Shown: positions 62,120-64,000 of the stretch, piece by piece
Position numbering within the stretch: position 1 is the stretch's first letter
Layout: each line of letters starts with the position of its first letter
Assembly (NCBI RefSeq): GCF_014898155.1
Contig: NZ_CP062938.1
Location: 186,001-250,000, forward strand
DNA from: Bifidobacterium eulemuris
GTDB lineage: Bacteria; Actinomycetota; Actinomycetes; Actinomycetales; Bifidobacteriaceae
Direction of reading: 5' to 3'
Length of the DNA stretch: 64,000 nucleotides
Translations under genes and position numbers: made by a program
Notes under the pieces: model-generated
Databases searched by the model: none
What the model was told of the DNA's origin: nothing
Seen by the model: only the letters and a program-made list of their open reading frames with translations

Positions 62120-63391
62120 ATGATTGATTTCGATAAGGTGCGGGCTGAGTTTCCGATTCTGGACCAGCAGGTGCATGGGCGTCCGCTGGTGTATCTGGAT
62201 TCGGCCGCGACCGCCCAGAAACCGCAATGCGTGATCGATGCGGAAAGCGAGTTCTACCGCACCATCAACGCCGGCGTGCATCGCGGGGCGCATGAGCTTG
62301 CGGCCCGCAGCACCATGGCCTTTGAGGACGCGCGCGCCAAAGTGGCCCGTCTGGTCGGCGCGAACGCGAAGGAGGGCGAGGAGGAGGTCGTGGTGACCTC
62401 CGGTGCCACGGCGGGACTCAATCTCTTGGCCACCGCGTTCGGCAACGCGAGTCTGGGGCGTGGGGGAGCGGAAGCAGCCCGTTTCGCGTTGAAACCCGGT
62501 GACGAGATCGTCGTCTCGAAGGCTGAGCATCATTCGGTGCTGCTGCCCTTTCAGGAGCTGGCGGCCCGCACCGGCGCGACCTTCAAATGGCTGGACTTGG
62601 ACGACGAGGGACGCGTGCGCGTCGATGAGGCCCGCGAGGTCATCACCGAACGCACGAAAGTGGTCGCCGTCACCCATGTGGCGAATGTGACCGGCGCCAT
62701 CACCGATATAGCGCCGCTGGTGTCCCGCGCGCATGAGGTGGGCGCGGTGTTCGTGCTCGACGCCTGCCAGTCCGTGCCTCATCTGGCCGTGGATTTCCAT
62801 GCGTTGGATGTGGATTTCGCCGCGTGGAGCGCGCATAAGATGTACGGTCCCACCGGCGTGGGGTTCCTCTATGGCAAACGCGAACTGCTGGAGGCGTTGC
62901 CTCCGGCCAATTTCGGCGGTTCGATGGTGGAGCTCGCGTGGATGGACCAGCCGGCCCAATACATGGTGCCACCCGCCCGTTTCGAGGCCGGAACCCAGCC
63001 GGTGGCGCAGGTCGTGGCCGCCGGCGTGGCCGCCGACTGGATGATGAACATCGGCTTGGAGAATATCGAGGCGCATGAACGTCAGATCGCTGCCGAATTG
63101 CTGAAAATCGGCGACATCGACGGCGTTCGTGTTCTCGGCCCCCGCGAGAATGTCGGCCGCATCGGCACCGTCGCGTTCGATGTCGCCGGTGTGCATCCGC
63201 ATGATGTGGGCCAGTTCATCGATGCGCAGGGCATCGCCATCCGCGTGGGACACCATTGCGCGCAGCCCGTGCACCGCCATTTCGGCATCTACGCGTCGAA
63301 CCGCGCCTCCAGTGGCGTGTACAACAGCGTGGAGGACGCGCGCGCTCTGGTCGAAGCATTGGGCAAGGTGCGCGCGTTCTTCGGCGTGTGA
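62120..63391 (+). CDS. sufS: cysteine desulfurase SufS
   Basis: This 423-residue PLP enzyme (class V aminotransferase fold) takes sulfur from cysteine for SufU. Family features are YLDSAATAQKP near the N-terminus, VTSGATAGLNLLA, KAEHHSVLLPFQELA, DACQSVPHLAVDFHALDVDFAAWSAHKMYGPTGVGFLYGK (PLP Lys in SAHK) and the active Cys in VGHHCAQPV, as in group II desulfurases. The ATG at 62120 has only a weak upstream GAG. Separated from sufC by the hairpin at 61988-62077. Confidence 0.96.
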   Translation: MIDFDKVRAEFPILDQQVHGRPLVYLDSAATAQKPQCVIDAESEFYRTINAGVHRGAHELAARSTMAFEDARAKVARLVGANAKEGEEEVVVTSGATAGLNLLATAFGNASLGRGGAEAARFALKPGDEIVVSKAEHHSVLLPFQELAARTGATFKWLDLDDEGRVRVDEAREVITERTKVVAVTHVANVTGAITDIAPLVSRAHEVGAVFVLDACQSVPHLAVDFHALDVDFAAWSAHKMYGPTGVGFLYGKRELLEALPPANFGGSMVELAWMDQPAQYMVPPARFEAGTQPVAQVVAAGVAADWMMNIGLENIEAHERQIAAELLKIGDIDGVRVLGPRENVGRIGTVAFDVAGVHPHDVGQFIDAQGIAIRVGHHCAQPVHRHFGIYASNRASSGVYNSVEDARALVEALGKVRAFFGV

Positions 63392-63418
63392 CCGTGAATG
63401 GCGGTAGATTGGAGAGCT

Positions 63419-63970
63419 ATGAGTGATTTTGGTATGAGCGGCGACGAGCTGGAGCAGATGTACCAGCAGGTTATTATGGAGGCCGCGCGAGACCCGCACG
63501 GCAAGGAACGTTTCGCTCGCGACCTGACCAAGGAAGAGGGGGCGTCCGGTGGCGAGGCCATCGTGCGTGCGGGGCATGAATACTGCACGCCCGGCGAATC
63601 CCACCAGTTCAATCCGACCTGCGGCGACGAAGCGACCGTGCATGTGGAGGTCTCCGACTCCGAACCCCACACCATCGAACGGTTGGTGTGGGATGGACAG
63701 GGCTGCTCGATCTCGCAGGCGAGCCTGTCCATCATGGTCGATCTGGTCGACGGCAAAACCGTGGACGAGGCGATGGACCTCGCCGGAGCCTTTCGCAAGC
63801 TGATGGAGTCGCGCGGTGCCGGACTGGACGATGAGACGCTCGAAGACTCTTTGGAGGATGCCGTCGTGTTCCAAGGCGTCTCCAAATATCCGATGCGCAT
63901 CAAATGCGCGCTGCTCGGCTGGGAAGGCATGAAGGATGCGGTGGCAAAAGCCCTCGCTGCCAAAGCCTGA
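63419..63970 (+). CDS. sufU: SufU-family sulfur transfer/Fe-S scaffold protein
   Basis: This 183-residue protein of the Gram-positive SufU type accepts sulfur from SufS through a zinc site. The three ligand cysteines are visible in FNPTCGDEATV, DGQGCSIS and YPMRIKCALLGW, with the conserved Asp in the first motif. The ATG at 63419 is close behind GGAGAG. A frame starting at 63398 would lie on the sufS-sufU gap, and an ATG at 63434 is also possible. It ends 30 bp before the right edge of the window and is the last suf gene visible. Confidence 0.94.
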   Translation: MSDFGMSGDELEQMYQQVIMEAARDPHGKERFARDLTKEEGASGGEAIVRAGHEYCTPGESHQFNPTCGDEATVHVEVSDSEPHTIERLVWDGQGCSISQASLSIMVDLVDGKTVDEAMDLAGAFRKLMESRGAGLDDETLEDSLEDAVVFQGVSKYPMRIKCALLGWEGMKDAVAKALAAKA

Positions 63971-64000
63971 CGGAGCGCCGCCATCGAAGGGTCGATGCGG

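Overview
The window looks like a stretch of Bifidobacterium chromosome. It is high in G+C with strong GC3 codon bias. Its core gene set is actinobacterial: alaS-ruvX-mltG, a fused shikimate kinase/dehydroquinate synthase, sufBDCSU, a CstA/YbdD pair and a small DUF6167-type gene upstream of alaS. Species cannot be fixed from sequence alone. I see no rRNA, tRNA, CRISPR array or complete insertion sequence.

Layout. 1-5.5 kb: a LysR regulator (cut by the left edge), two tandem aldo/keto reductases, a DXS-like thiamine-diphosphate enzyme and a MerR regulator. The last two have matching dyad promoters. 5.5-14.4 kb: aspartase, a divergent L-lactate dehydrogenase, an AEC carrier, a DUF4391 protein, a TetR gene with three operator-like boxes, a MATE pump, a GH13 enzyme and a small conserved protein. 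14.5-15.4 kb: a membrane protein with a Cys-rich tail. 15.5-20.9 kb: a Firmicutes-like block made of an FtsX-type ABC exporter and an AgrA/AgrC-like two-component pair, very likely acquired. 21-28 kb: cstA-ybdD, an XRE membrane regulator, a PemK/MazF-like toxin-antitoxin pair and an AT-rich TetR/unknown gene pair beside a LuxR-regulator remnant. 27.9-33.8 kb: a NarL-type response regulator and kinase facing a three-gene ABC-2 exporter operon. 33.8-35.3 kb: an MFS efflux gene whose leader looks like a drug-sensing ribosome-stalling attenuator. 35.4-37.5 kb: xanthine salvage (xpt, xanthine permease). 37.7-43.2 kb: a UvrD/PcrA helicase with a Tyr-Gly-Ser-rich insert, then DUF4418-FtsX-ABC ATPase. 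43.6-58.2 kb: housekeeping genes (rpsD, a phosphatase, alaS, ruvX, mltG, aroC, aroKB, aroQ, pyrG, an L,D-transpeptidase). 58.4-64 kb: the Fe-S assembly operon sufB-D-C-S-U.

Three themes recur. (1) Transport and drug response: MATE, MFS and two or three ABC exporters sit beside dedicated regulators. The most interesting is the MFS gene at 33808-35097. Upstream of it lies a 9-codon ORF, MFIVRMRLR, with a strong Shine-Dalgarno and four RNA segments that can form mutually exclusive hairpins, one of which occludes the pump's own SD. (2) Small dispersed repeats: a 108-bp element with GTGCGAC termini occurs three times and has rewritten the C-terminus of the response regulator. A second palindromic family occurs in at least seven places and has inserted in frame into an ABC ATPase. 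(3) Compact initiation: at least two genes (merR and the phosphatase) appear to have leaderless transcripts.
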